A stretch of DNA of 61,475 nucleotides from Bacteroidales bacterium. Its GTDB lineage: Bacteria; Bacteroidota; Bacteroidia; Bacteroidales; UBA932. The notes below the pieces were generated by a model. The model saw only the letters and a program-made list of their open reading frames with translations, was not told the origin of the DNA and did not search any database. The stretch spans positions 1 through 61,475 of the forward strand of contig JAGCJX010000008.1 of assembly GCA_017647795.1 (NCBI GenBank), written 5' to 3'. Below are positions 28,250 to 36,921 of the stretch, piece by piece. Within the stretch, counting starts at the first letter, position 1; each line of letters opens with the position of its first letter. A program made the position numbers and the translations under genes.

Positions 28250-29353
28250 TTAAACGTTAAAGAGGAAGTGCATGATGTCGCCGTCTTGTACGACGTATTC
28301 CTTGCCCTCAACACCCAGCTTACCGGCTGCGCGGCAGGCAGCTTCGCTACCGTAATGTACGAAGTCTTCGTATTTGATGACCTCAGCACGGATGAAACCA
28401 CGTTCAAAGTCAGTGTGGATCACACTGGCTGCACGGGGAGCTTTGTCTCCTTTGTTGATGGTCCATGCGCGTACTTCTTGGACACCACAGGTGAAGTAGG
28501 TTTGGAGGTTGAGCAGGTTGTAGGCGGATTGGATGAGGCGAACCACGCCGGATTCTTGCAAACCGATTTCGTTCAAGAACAGTTGGCGTTCTTCGTAGTC
28601 TTCCAATTCGGCAATTTCGGATTCGATTTTAGCGGCAATGACGAGCAATTCGGCATTCTCTTCGCGGATGACTTCGCGGACGCGTTCTACGTATTCGTTG
28701 CCGGTCAAAGCAGATGCTTCGTCCACGTTGCAGACATACATCACGGGTTTGTTGGTCAACAGGAAGAGGTCACGAGCCATTTTTTCATCTTCGGCATTGT
28801 CAAAGACCACGGTGCGGGCGGATTTGCCGGCAAGTAGGGCTTCGCGGAAGCGGATCAGGATATCGTACAGACGTTTGGCTTGTTTGTCACCACCGCTGAC
28901 TGCTTGTTTGCTTACTTTGCTCAAACGGTTTTCAACGGTTTCCAAGTCTTTCAATTGGAGTTCCAGGTCAATGATTTCCTTGTCACGGATCGGGTCAACG
29001 CTACCGTCCACGTGCACGATGTTCGGGTCGTCAAAGCAGCGCAAGATGTGCAGAATCGCATCGGTTTCCCGGATGTTGGCCAAGAATTGGTTGCCAAGAC
29101 CTTCTCCCTTGCTGGCGCCTTTTACCAAGCCGGCAATGTCCACGATCTCAACGGTCGCGGGAACTACGCGGTTGGGGTTGACCAATTTTTCCAAAACTTC
29201 CAAACGGGGGTCCGGAACGATGGTGGATCCAATGTTCGGTTCGATGGTACAGAAAGGGAAATTGGCCGATTGGGCTTTTCCAGAACTGATGCAGTTAAAA
29301 AGGGTGGACTTGCCCACATTCGGAAGTCCTACGATTCCACAACGTAATGCCAT
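28250..29353 (-). CDS. ychF: Ribosome-binding ATPase YchF (Obg family)
   Basis: 367 aa P-loop protein, the usual family length. GLPNVGKS at residues 9-16 is the P-loop, and DIAGLVKGASKGEGLGNQFL is the G3/switch region. An NVDE-type element stands in place of NKxD, as expected for this ATP-preferring Obg relative. A coiled-coil insert and a C-terminal TGS domain (GDKAPRAASVIHTDFERGFI, residues 300 onward) follow. It binds ribosomes and acts in stress responses. The ATG at 29353 fits the family N-terminus; longer upstream extensions lie beyond the promoter. Confidence 0.97.
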   Translation of the reverse strand: MALRCGIVGLPNVGKSTLFNCISSGKAQSANFPFCTIEPNIGSTIVPDPRLEVLEKLVNPNRVVPATVEIVDIAGLVKGASKGEGLGNQFLANIRETDAILHILRCFDDPNIVHVDGSVDPIRDKEIIDLELQLKDLETVENRLSKVSKQAVSGGDKQAKRLYDILIRFREALLAGKSARTVVFDNAEDEKMARDLFLLTNKPVMYVCNVDEASALTGNEYVERVREVIREENAELLVIAAKIESEIAELEDYEERQLFLNEIGLQESGVVRLIQSAYNLLNLQTYFTCGVQEVRAWTINKGDKAPRAASVIHTDFERGFIRAEVIKYEDFVHYGSEAACRAAGKLGVEGKEYVVQDGDIMHFLFNV

Positions 29354-29375
29354 AAGATTTTGTTTAAAATGTGCG

Positions 29376-29406
29376 CAAAAATAGAGAAAGATTGGCGAAC
29401 TTGCAA
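29376..29406 (-). promoter_or_regulatory. Promoter of ychF
   Basis: On the minus strand, TTG (29404-29406), a 20-base spacer, then TATTTTTG (29376-29383). This matches the Bacteroidota -33/-7 pattern and lies about 23 bases before the ychF start codon. Confidence 0.6.
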
Positions 29407-29435
29407 CCCTGCCCCCAAGAACGGAGGAAGGATGC

Positions 29436-30455
29436 ATGAAAAGTGAAGGTAAATTCTTGGTTGATTGGCGGTTGCTCACCTGTATCTGTGTTGGCTTTTG
29501 GGTGGGCTCTGCCGGGCTTGTTAGCGCAGGCAGTTGCGGTCCGGCTGTGGATTCTGCAACGGTGCTGGTGTGGAACCTGGAAAACTGGTTCGATCCGGTT
29601 TACCGGCCTCCACACGACGATCCGGCCTTTACGCCCCGGGGGGAAAAACACTGGACCTGGGAGCGGTTTCGGCAAAAACGCAACCGCATTGTGCGGACGC
29701 TCTTGTCGGTGGAGGGACGCTGGGGCCAGTTGCCCGATGTGGTGGCATGTTGCGAGGTGGAAAATGCCCGGGTACTGCACGCCTTGTTGGACGAAACCGT
29801 TCTGTCCAAGGCCGATTATGCGGTGGTACACCACGAAGGCCAGGATCCTCGGGGCATTGAGTGTGGACTGTTGTATCGGACTTCGGTTTGGACCTTGGTC
29901 TCCAGTCGAGCTGTGCAGCCGGTCCCGGAAGGCAAGCCCCTCCGCCCGATTTTGTATGCCTGCTTGCAGGAGCAGACCTCCGGCCGGTATTGTCATTTTT
30001 TCGTGAACCACTGGCCATCCAAACGCGGTGGGACTTCGGATCGGGGACGTATCCGGGCGGGCGATGCCTTGCTGGGGGCGGTGGATTCGGTGCTACGGGA
30101 GGATCCCGGAGCTTGGGTGTTGGCAGTTGGCGATTTCAACGACGGTGTCCAGGCTGCGGCCCTCCGGCGTTTGGCTCCCCGTATGCAACCTATTCTGCCT
30201 GGGGTGGCCGGAGCCGGGACGGGGGTAGAAGGTTCGGTCCGTTACCGGGGACGGTGGGATCTGATTGACCTGGTTTTGGTGCCCACGGCTGGACCGCTCG
30301 CGCCCAAGGCTTGGGTCTTTGCTCCAGATCAATTGTTGGAAGAGGATCCCCGGTGGCTGGGCGTACGGCCGTTGCGGACCTACGTGGGGCCCCGCTTTGT
30401 GGGTGGTGTGAGCGACCATTTGCCCATCGTCGTACGTTTTCCAAAAAATACTTAA
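29436..30455 (+). CDS. Exported endonuclease/exonuclease/phosphatase-fold protein
   Basis: 339 aa protein of the EEP (DNase I/sphingomyelinase-like) superfamily. A signal peptide or anchor occupies about residues 13-32. The metal-binding motifs are WNLENWFDP near 48, CEVEN near 105, VNHWPSKRGG near 190, VGDFND near 230 and SDHLP near 328; all key residues are present. Substrate could be a nucleic acid, a phosphodiester or a lipid. The gene is clearly richer in G+C than its neighbours (a hand-counted 60-base sample at 29701 gives 39 G/C). Its stop touches the thyA promoter. Confidence 0.85.
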   Translation: MKSEGKFLVDWRLLTCICVGFWVGSAGLVSAGSCGPAVDSATVLVWNLENWFDPVYRPPHDDPAFTPRGEKHWTWERFRQKRNRIVRTLLSVEGRWGQLPDVVACCEVENARVLHALLDETVLSKADYAVVHHEGQDPRGIECGLLYRTSVWTLVSSRAVQPVPEGKPLRPILYACLQEQTSGRYCHFFVNHWPSKRGGTSDRGRIRAGDALLGAVDSVLREDPGAWVLAVGDFNDGVQAAALRRLAPRMQPILPGVAGAGTGVEGSVRYRGRWDLIDLVLVPTAGPLAPKAWVFAPDQLLEEDPRWLGVRPLRTYVGPRFVGGVSDHLPIVVRFPKNT

Positions 30456-30460
30456 ATTTG
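30453..30460 (+). promoter_or_regulatory. -7 box TAAATTTG of thyA, predicting a leaderless transcript
   Basis: TAAATTTG overlaps the stop of the upstream gene, and its last G is only 5 bases from the thyA ATG. With the usual -7 geometry, transcription would begin at or next to the ATG. The same 13 bases (TTTGTGGAATGAA) occur at the mutS start. Confidence 0.5.
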
Positions 30461-30464
30461 TGGA

Positions 30465-31259
30465 ATGAAAGCTTATTTGGATTTGATGCAACACATCCTG
30501 GACAACGGCGCAGACAAGGGCGACCGTACCGGTACCGGGACTCGCAGTGTTTTTGGATACCAGATGCGTTTTGATCTGGCCCAAGGTTTTCCGTTGTTGA
30601 CAACGAAACGCCTTCATCTGAAGTCGATTATTCACGAACTCCTTTGGTTCCTTAAGGGAGACACCAACATCCGATACCTGAACGAAAACGGGGTGACCAT
30701 TTGGGACGAATGGGCCTCTGAAACCGGCGAATTGGGACCGGTTTACGGTCACCAATGGCGTTCGTGGGGCAAGGCCGATGGACAAACCATTGACCAGATT
30801 GCGGAGTTGGTGGATGCGTTGAAGAAGAACCCGGACTCCCGTCGTCACATTGTTTCGGCCTGGAACGTGGGTGAAATTGATCAAATGGCGCTGCCGCCTT
30901 GCCATGCCTTGTTCCAGTTCTACGTGGCAGACAACAAACTTTCCTGCCAGTTGTACCAACGCAGTGCCGACGTCTTTCTTGGCGTGCCTTTCAACATTGC
31001 ATCGTACGCCTTGTTGACTCAGATGATTGCCCAAGTCTGCGGTTATGAACTGGGTGATTTTGTGCATACGTTGGGGGATGCTCACCTCTACAACAACCAC
31101 TTCGAACAAGCGCGTCTGCAACTGACCCGCGAGCCTCGTTCCCTGCCGCGCATGGTCCTGAACCCGGACGTGAAGTCGTTATTTGACTTCCGTTACGAGG
31201 ACTTCCATTTGGAAGATTACGACCCCCACCCCGGCATCAAAGCACCCATTGCAGTTTAA
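30465..31259 (+). CDS. thyA: Thymidylate synthase
   Basis: 264 aa enzyme converting dUMP to dTMP with methylenetetrahydrofolate, giving dihydrofolate. The active-site stretch [10 protein letters not shown] has Cys146, followed by the dUMP-binding [25 protein letters not shown] and [11 protein letters not shown] are also present. Length equals the E. coli enzyme. It lies 18 bases before folA, whose product recycles the dihydrofolate, so they form a functional pair. Confidence 0.98.
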   Translation: MKAYLDLMQHILDNGADKGDRTGTGTRSVFGYQMRFDLAQGFPLLTTKRLHLKSIIHELLWFLKGDTNIRYLNENGVTIWDEWASETGELGPVYGHQWRSWGKADGQTIDQIAELVDALKKNPDSRRHIVSAWNVGEIDQMALPPCHALFQFYVADNKLSCQLYQRSADVFLGVPFNIASYALLTQMIAQVCGYELGDFVHTLGDAHLYNNHFEQARLQLTREPRSLPRMVLNPDVKSLFDFRYEDFHLEDYDPHPGIKAPIAV

Positions 31260-31277
31260 TTTTTAACCCTGACTCCC

Positions 31278-31778
31278 ATGATTTCGCTGATTGTAGCAGT
31301 GGCCGAAAATCGGGCCATCGGAAAGGACAACCAATTGCTTTGGCACATTTCCGAAGATTTGAAATACTTCAAACGGACCACTACCGGACATCCCGTCGTG
31401 ATGGGCCGAAAGACCTTTGATTCGATGGGAGGGAAAGGCCTCCCGAACCGGACCAACCTCGTCATTAGCCGGACCCCGCAGGTGTCGCAATACGAGCACG
31501 TCCGTTACTTTCAGGACCTGCCCTCTGCATTGCAGGCAGCCGTGGCCATGGACGAAGAAGTTTTTGTCATCGGTGGCGGAATGATTTACGAACAGGCTTT
31601 GGAGCAATCCTTGGTCCAACGGATGTACATCACCGAGGTACGTACTCACATTCCGGATGCCGATACCTTTTTCCCGGCGTTCGACCCTGCGGAATGGCGG
31701 GAAGTGGACCGGACCCCGGACCAAGTGGATCCGAAAAGTGGTTTGTCCTACGCCTTTGTTGTTTATGAAAAGAAATAA
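31278..31778 (+). CDS. folA: Dihydrofolate reductase
   Basis: 166 aa enzyme reducing dihydrofolate with NADPH. Visible motifs are the N-terminal ISLIVAVAENRAIGKDNQLL, the Trp-His-Ile-Ser-Glu-Asp active-site stretch (Glu26/Asp27 region), GRKTFDSMG for NADPH binding and IGGGMIYEQAL. Typical length. Co-oriented with thyA just upstream. Confidence 0.97.
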   Translation: MISLIVAVAENRAIGKDNQLLWHISEDLKYFKRTTTGHPVVMGRKTFDSMGGKGLPNRTNLVISRTPQVSQYEHVRYFQDLPSALQAAVAMDEEVFVIGGGMIYEQALEQSLVQRMYITEVRTHIPDADTFFPAFDPAEWREVDRTPDQVDPKSGLSYAFVVYEKK

Positions 31779-31796
31779 CCCCCAAAAGAGATAAGT

Positions 31797-33113
31797 ATGA
31801 ACAGAGATCATTTTGGCAGTAGTTTCGGAGTCCTGGTCGCCATGGCCGGGTCTGCCGTCGGTTTGGGCAATTTGTGGAGATTCCCCTATTTGATGGGGAC
31901 CAATGGCGGGGCCGCCTTCATCATCCTCTATTTGGTGATGGTGTTTGTCCTCTGTCTACCCTTGCTTTATTGTGAGTTTGTGGTCGGACGTCGTACCCAG
32001 ACGAACCTGATCACGGCCTTCTCTCAGTATGCACCGGGTTCCCGTTGGTCCATTGTGGGGATTTTGGGTTTGTTGGGAGCCTTTTTCATCTTGTCGTTCT
32101 ACCCGGTGGTGGGCGGTTGGAGCATAGACTACATCGTACGAGCGATTGGATTTGAATTCAGGGACATGGCAGCCGCGCCGGCAGCAGAATTTGAGCAGAT
32201 GTTTCAGCAGACCATGGCTTTTTCCCCGCGCAGTTTGATTTTCCACTTTGTCTACATTGCCTTGACCGCCTTCATTGTGTTGGCGGGCATTCGTGATGGA
32301 ATCGAACGATATACCAAATGGATGATGCCGCTGTTGTTCCTGATGGTGGTGGTCATTGCCATCCGTTCAATCCTTTTGCCGGGCGCTCAGGCCGGTTTGG
32401 ATTTCCTGTTCAAGCCGGATTTTAGTCAGATTACGGGCAAGACCTTCCTGGATGCATTGGGACAGGCGTTCTTCTCGTTGAGCATCGGTTGTGGTAGCAT
32501 CCTGACCTATGCTTCGTACGTAAAACGCAGTGAGAACATCATCAAGCTCTCGTCCATGACGGCTTTGACGGATACCTTGTTTGCCATCATTGCAGGTATG
32601 GCCATCATGCCGGCGGTGTTTGCGTACGGATTGTCTCCGGGAGAAGGTCCCGGTTTGTTGTATGCCGTTTTGCCCCGCATTTTTGCTGAAATGCCGATGG
32701 GCTCCTGGATTGCCATCCTCTTCTTCATCATCCTCTTTATTGCCGCCGTTACCTCGTCCATTTCGTTGTTGGAGGTGTTGGTTTCGGTGGTGATTGAGAA
32801 GTTGCGGTGGAGCCGCAAGAAGGCCGTCATCCTGATGACCCTGGTTTGCTGGGTGATCGGTATCTTCTCGGTGTGGAGTTCGGAGATTTTTGATTTCTTC
32901 AATAACTTCTCCTCCAACGTCATCTTGCCCTTGGGAGGCTTGTTGCTGGTGATTTATGTAGGATGGGTTGCTGATTTCCGCATCTTTGAAGACGAGATCA
33001 CCAACGCAGGACGGTTGCATTACAACCGCTTTTACCTACGTTGGGTTCGTTTTGTGATCCGGTATTTAGCACCCTTGATCATCCTTACGATTTTGTTGGC
33101 GGGCGTATTGTAA
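31797..33113 (+). CDS. Sodium-dependent transporter (NSS/SNF family)
   Basis: 438 aa integral membrane protein with about 11 hydrophobic segments. The N-terminal GSAVGLGNLWRFPYLMGTNG is the hallmark sodium/substrate-binding helix 1 of neurotransmitter:sodium symporters. Bacterial members mostly import amino acids, but the substrate cannot be read from sequence. It starts 18 bases after folA. The last 48 bases overlap the convergent YfhO-like gene; this region encodes the final membrane helix here and the C-terminal helix of the other protein. Confidence 0.93.
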   Translation: MNRDHFGSSFGVLVAMAGSAVGLGNLWRFPYLMGTNGGAAFIILYLVMVFVLCLPLLYCEFVVGRRTQTNLITAFSQYAPGSRWSIVGILGLLGAFFILSFYPVVGGWSIDYIVRAIGFEFRDMAAAPAAEFEQMFQQTMAFSPRSLIFHFVYIALTAFIVLAGIRDGIERYTKWMMPLLFLMVVVIAIRSILLPGAQAGLDFLFKPDFSQITGKTFLDALGQAFFSLSIGCGSILTYASYVKRSENIIKLSSMTALTDTLFAIIAGMAIMPAVFAYGLSPGEGPGLLYAVLPRIFAEMPMGSWIAILFFIILFIAAVTSSISLLEVLVSVVIEKLRWSRKKAVILMTLVCWVIGIFSVWSSEIFDFFNNFSSNVILPLGGLLLVIYVGWVADFRIFEDEITNAGRLHYNRFYLRWVRFVIRYLAPLIILTILLAGVL

Positions 33114-35579
33114 GAGCGCCAGGGCCAACAAGGCAAAGATCAGGATAGACGATACACGGGAGAGGATTTCTCCTGTTTTGAAGACCGGCGGGTCGTAACG
33201 GAAGGTGATTTCGTGGCGTCCTGCCGGTATTTCTATGGCGCGCAGCACGTAGTTGGCGCGCAGGACGGGTACTTCTTCGCCATCCACAAAGGCCTTCCAG
33301 CCGTTCGGGTAATAGATTTCACTGAAGACTCCCAGACCCCCTTCGTTGGATTCTGATACATAGCGCAAGGCATTCGGTGCATATTCGGTGAGGTAAATGA
33401 GGCCCTCGCCGGTACGGATGTCCTTGGGTTCGGCGTTCTCGCCCATTCCTTGGGTTGAGAGCACGGCCGTTGTGGCCGGATTCAGGGTCCCCAGTGTTTC
33501 AATTTCTTCGTTCGGGTTGTTTGCCCAAACGACATCCTGTACAAACCAGGCATTGCCCAGAGCTCCCGCATAGTACAACGGAGCACTGTTGCCGTTGATG
33601 ATGACGTAGCGGGTATTCAACATCGAGAGGATCGGGTAGGTTTGCAGGGCTTGTTCCAAGTCTGCCACGGTTTGGGCGGTTCCCATGGCGCCGTTGATAT
33701 CGCGGATCATACGGTCCATTTCCGGGGAGATGTAATATTCGATCAGATCTTGGTAGCGTTGGAGTTTGGCCGGGCTGTAACCGCCGATGGTCTTGTGGTG
33801 GTAGCTGGTGTGAGCATCGTTGAACGTATTGACACTCAAGTCCAGGACGCGGTAGTTCGGATCTTCGTCTGCCAGGATGTAGGTGTCCACCGGTCGTTCG
33901 GCAAATTGGTTTTGGAACTCGTGTTGGCGGATGAAATGGGAGTCGTTGAGGTAGCGTTTGTCAACACCCCACAGGTCAACCAAGGTCAACAGGGCCAGGA
34001 TCCAGACACATTGATCCGCTTTCAATTTCTTTTGGAGGCCGAGCCAAAGCACACCCCCACCCAGTACGATGAAAAGCAGGGAGCGGAACGCGTCGGAGCG
34101 CAAGAGGCTTTGGCGGTCTGCCACCAAGGCTCTTACTAAATCTTCCGGGTAATTGGCATCCACCGGCGAGATGAACGAGCCGGCAATGCCCGGGAAAAGA
34201 CCGACCAGGACCGCAAAACCGGCAGTCAGACCGCCAGCAATGGCGAATCCTTTGCGAAGGGCCTTGGCATCGGGGCGGGCTTCGTCATACAGGAGTTGTT
34301 TGATCACCAGCATGCCCAGGATCGGGATCAGGAGTTGGAGGATGACCAGGATCATCGAAACCGTACGGAACTTGTTGTACATCGGTACGTAACGGAACCA
34401 CAATTCCGAGAACCACATAAAATGGGACCCCCAGGACAGGAAGAGGCCGATGATACCCACGCCGACAATCCACCATTTGTAGTGGTTTTTCAAGAGGCAG
34501 AGTGCTAGTACGGCCAGGAAAATGGAGAGGGCACCCATGTACATCGGACCGGCGGTGAAGGGTTGCGGTCCCCAGTACAGGGGCATTTGTTTGAGCAGGG
34601 CTTCCCCTCCACTGTAGTTGCGCAGCACTTTTGCAGAGGCCGATTGTTTGGAGAGTTCTCCGGCTGATGCACCGCCGTTGAAGTTCGGAATCATCAGGTT
34701 CGGGGTCTCTTCAATGCCGTAGGACCAGGCGGTTGCATAATCCAGATCCAGTCCCTTGCTGCCGTTTTCGTCGGCTTGGGTCAATTCCGATCCGCCACGC
34801 ATGGTTTGTTTTGCGTATTCAAAGGTGGGCAGGAGGTGGTTGGCGTTGGTAGCAATGCCCAACAGCCCCATCCCCAGCAGGAGCATCGAAGTTTTGATAA
34901 AGCGCGGCAGGGTTTTGTTGCGCAGGGAGACAATGCCTTCTGCCAAGGCAAGTCCCAAGACCACCAGGGCCAGGTAATAGGTGATTTGCGGGTGGTTGGC
35001 TTTGATTTGGAAACTCAATGCAAAGGTAAAAAGTACAGCACCCCACACGGCTTTTTTGCGGTAGGCCCACACCACGGCTCCGAGGACCCAAGGCATGAAG
35101 GCGATGGCGGCCATTTTGGAGTTGTGTCCCACCTGAATGATCTGCATGTTGTAGGAGCAGAAGGTGATGGCAATGGCCCCCAGACAGGCCAGCGGGAGGT
35201 TGGCTCCAAAGGCCAGCATGAGCAGGAAACCACCGATCAGACTGATCAGCAAGTAACTGGCCGGCCGAGCCCCGGTGAAGAGGAATTTGTACACAGGTTC
35301 GGTCCAGTCCCCTTCGTAGAGGACACTGATGGCATCAGCCGGCATGCCGGAAAACATCGAGTTGGTCCACAAGGTAGGATCGTCGGGATGTGCCTCGTTC
35401 CAGGTGATGATTTCGTTGGCCATGCCCCGCCAGGAGGAGATGTCGGCCTGGTTGACAATCTTGCCACCCAGGACTTGAGGGGTGTAGGCATAGGCCAATA
35501 CGGCGAAACCGAGGATGGCAACCATCCAGGGCCAAAGTTTCTTGAAGGAGATCCGATTGATCGGGTCGTTAAGTCTCAT
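33066..35579 (-). CDS. YfhO-like multi-span membrane protein
   Basis: 837 aa membrane protein. One helix lies near residues 17-34, then a large extracytoplasmic loop containing ISSWRGMANEIITWNEAHPD, then a block of about ten helices (roughly 90-530), and a C-terminal periplasmic beta-rich domain (GEEVPVLRANYVLRAIEIPA) before the last helix. This matches the YfhO family, GT-C-fold-like proteins linked in other bacteria to glycosylation of cell-wall polymers. It starts 22 bases before the downstream-oriented glycosyltransferase stop-side gene partner on the same strand, hence a glycan-related unit is plausible. Confidence 0.85.
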   Translation of the reverse strand: MRLNDPINRISFKKLWPWMVAILGFAVLAYAYTPQVLGGKIVNQADISSWRGMANEIITWNEAHPDDPTLWTNSMFSGMPADAISVLYEGDWTEPVYKFLFTGARPASYLLISLIGGFLLMLAFGANLPLACLGAIAITFCSYNMQIIQVGHNSKMAAIAFMPWVLGAVVWAYRKKAVWGAVLFTFALSFQIKANHPQITYYLALVVLGLALAEGIVSLRNKTLPRFIKTSMLLLGMGLLGIATNANHLLPTFEYAKQTMRGGSELTQADENGSKGLDLDYATAWSYGIEETPNLMIPNFNGGASAGELSKQSASAKVLRNYSGGEALLKQMPLYWGPQPFTAGPMYMGALSIFLAVLALCLLKNHYKWWIVGVGIIGLFLSWGSHFMWFSELWFRYVPMYNKFRTVSMILVILQLLIPILGMLVIKQLLYDEARPDAKALRKGFAIAGGLTAGFAVLVGLFPGIAGSFISPVDANYPEDLVRALVADRQSLLRSDAFRSLLFIVLGGGVLWLGLQKKLKADQCVWILALLTLVDLWGVDKRYLNDSHFIRQHEFQNQFAERPVDTYILADEDPNYRVLDLSVNTFNDAHTSYHHKTIGGYSPAKLQRYQDLIEYYISPEMDRMIRDINGAMGTAQTVADLEQALQTYPILSMLNTRYVIINGNSAPLYYAGALGNAWFVQDVVWANNPNEEIETLGTLNPATTAVLSTQGMGENAEPKDIRTGEGLIYLTEYAPNALRYVSESNEGGLGVFSEIYYPNGWKAFVDGEEVPVLRANYVLRAIEIPAGRHEITFRYDPPVFKTGEILSRVSSILIFALLALALLQYARQQNRKDDQGC

Positions 35580-35601
35580 TTGTTTCGTTTGTTTGTGGGT
35601 T

Positions 35602-36921
35602 TTATTCCCATTCCAGCAGCTCGACCATGCGGGCTGTGAGTTCTTTGCGGGAATATTTTTGAATCAATTCGGCTTTTCCTTTCCACGGGGCCGGGGTGCC
35701 ATTCTGGTGGGCCAGGAAAAGTTCGTGCAGGGCTTTGGAGATGCTTTCGCGGGCGTTCCAATCAAAAATCTTGCCGGCTTGGGTTTCCTGCAAAATGCTC
35801 GCAACATCCCCGTCTTCCGGTCCAAAAGCCAGGATTGGCCGTCCGGCTGCCAGGTATTCAAAGAATTTGCCGGTGAGGATGCCCTTCGCTTCGGGTTCCT
35901 TGCGCAGGGGCAGGAGCAACAACGAGGCATTGCGCTGGTAGGCCGCAATTAGGTTGTGGGGCAGGTAGCCCAGGTTGTTCAGGGCGGCATCCAATCCGTT
36001 CTTGGAGATGGATTGCAACACGGCCGCATCGGTTTTTCCGATGAGGGTGATGCGCAGTTTGCGTCGGAAATCCGGGTCCATCCGGTAACGGGCGCCCAAG
36101 GCTTCCCAGCAGGATTCGGGGTTGCCGTCTTCCGAGAGTAAGCCGGTGTGGATCACGTGAAATCCCCCGTCAAAAGGGTTGTCCTGACCCACAAAATCGG
36201 CATCGTCGTAGCCGTTGGTAATCAGGTTGACCTTCTCGGGGTTTCCCTTGCGTTGGGTGAGGATTTGTTGGAATTCCTGTTGCATCTGTTGGGAAACCAC
36301 CACCACCTCGTCTGCCAGTTTCAGGACAGAAGCCTCCATCCGACGGTGGCGTTGCAGGACACCGGGCAGCATCGGCAGGTGTTTGAAGTAGAAGATGCGG
36401 GTCCAGGGATCGCGGAAATCGGCAATCCAGGGAATCCACGGGAATTCTTTTTTAATGCCCCGCGCAATCAAGTGCATGGAATGCGGAGGACCGGTGCTGA
36501 CAATCGCATCCACCGGGTATTCGCGCAGGTATTCTTTCAAGTAGGAAATCGAGGGCTTGACCCACAGAATCCGGGGATCGGGTACGAAAACGTTTGCCCG
36601 AACAAACAACGGAAACTTCTCTTTCCACGACTTTTTCTCCCGACTGACAATGGGATTGACCACCGGTTGTTTGCCCGATTTACCCATCCACTTGCGGTAG
36701 AAGGCATAGGGCTCGGTGATGGGCTGTTCTAGAATCTCTGCCTGCACCGGAATTTCCGCCAGCAGCGATTCGTCACGAGCCGGGAGTTCCGGGTTGGACG
36801 GGGTGTAAATCACCGGTTGCCAACCGAACTCCGGCAGGTATTTGGAAAACTTCAACCACCGTTGAACGCCTGAACCTCCGGAAGGGGGCCAGTAATAGGT
36901 GATGATGAGGACGCGTTTCAC
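35602..36921 (-). CDS. Glycosyltransferase, family 4-like
   Basis: 439 aa GT-B enzyme. The N-terminus ITYYWPPSGGSGVQRWLKF is a common acceptor-domain start in Bacteroidota. The C-terminal donor domain has GKFFEYLAAGRPILAFGPEDG with the conserved Glu region. The start codon is GTG at 36921 and shares one base with the stop of the serine hydrolase gene (TAGTG), pointing to coupled translation. The YfhO-like gene follows on the same strand 22 bases later. The substrate is unknown. Confidence 0.88.
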   Translation of the reverse strand: MKRVLIITYYWPPSGGSGVQRWLKFSKYLPEFGWQPVIYTPSNPELPARDESLLAEIPVQAEILEQPITEPYAFYRKWMGKSGKQPVVNPIVSREKKSWKEKFPLFVRANVFVPDPRILWVKPSISYLKEYLREYPVDAIVSTGPPHSMHLIARGIKKEFPWIPWIADFRDPWTRIFYFKHLPMLPGVLQRHRRMEASVLKLADEVVVVSQQMQQEFQQILTQRKGNPEKVNLITNGYDDADFVGQDNPFDGGFHVIHTGLLSEDGNPESCWEALGARYRMDPDFRRKLRITLIGKTDAAVLQSISKNGLDAALNNLGYLPHNLIAAYQRNASLLLLPLRKEPEAKGILTGKFFEYLAAGRPILAFGPEDGDVASILQETQAGKIFDWNARESISKALHELFLAHQNGTPAPWKGKAELIQKYSRKELTARMVELLEWE

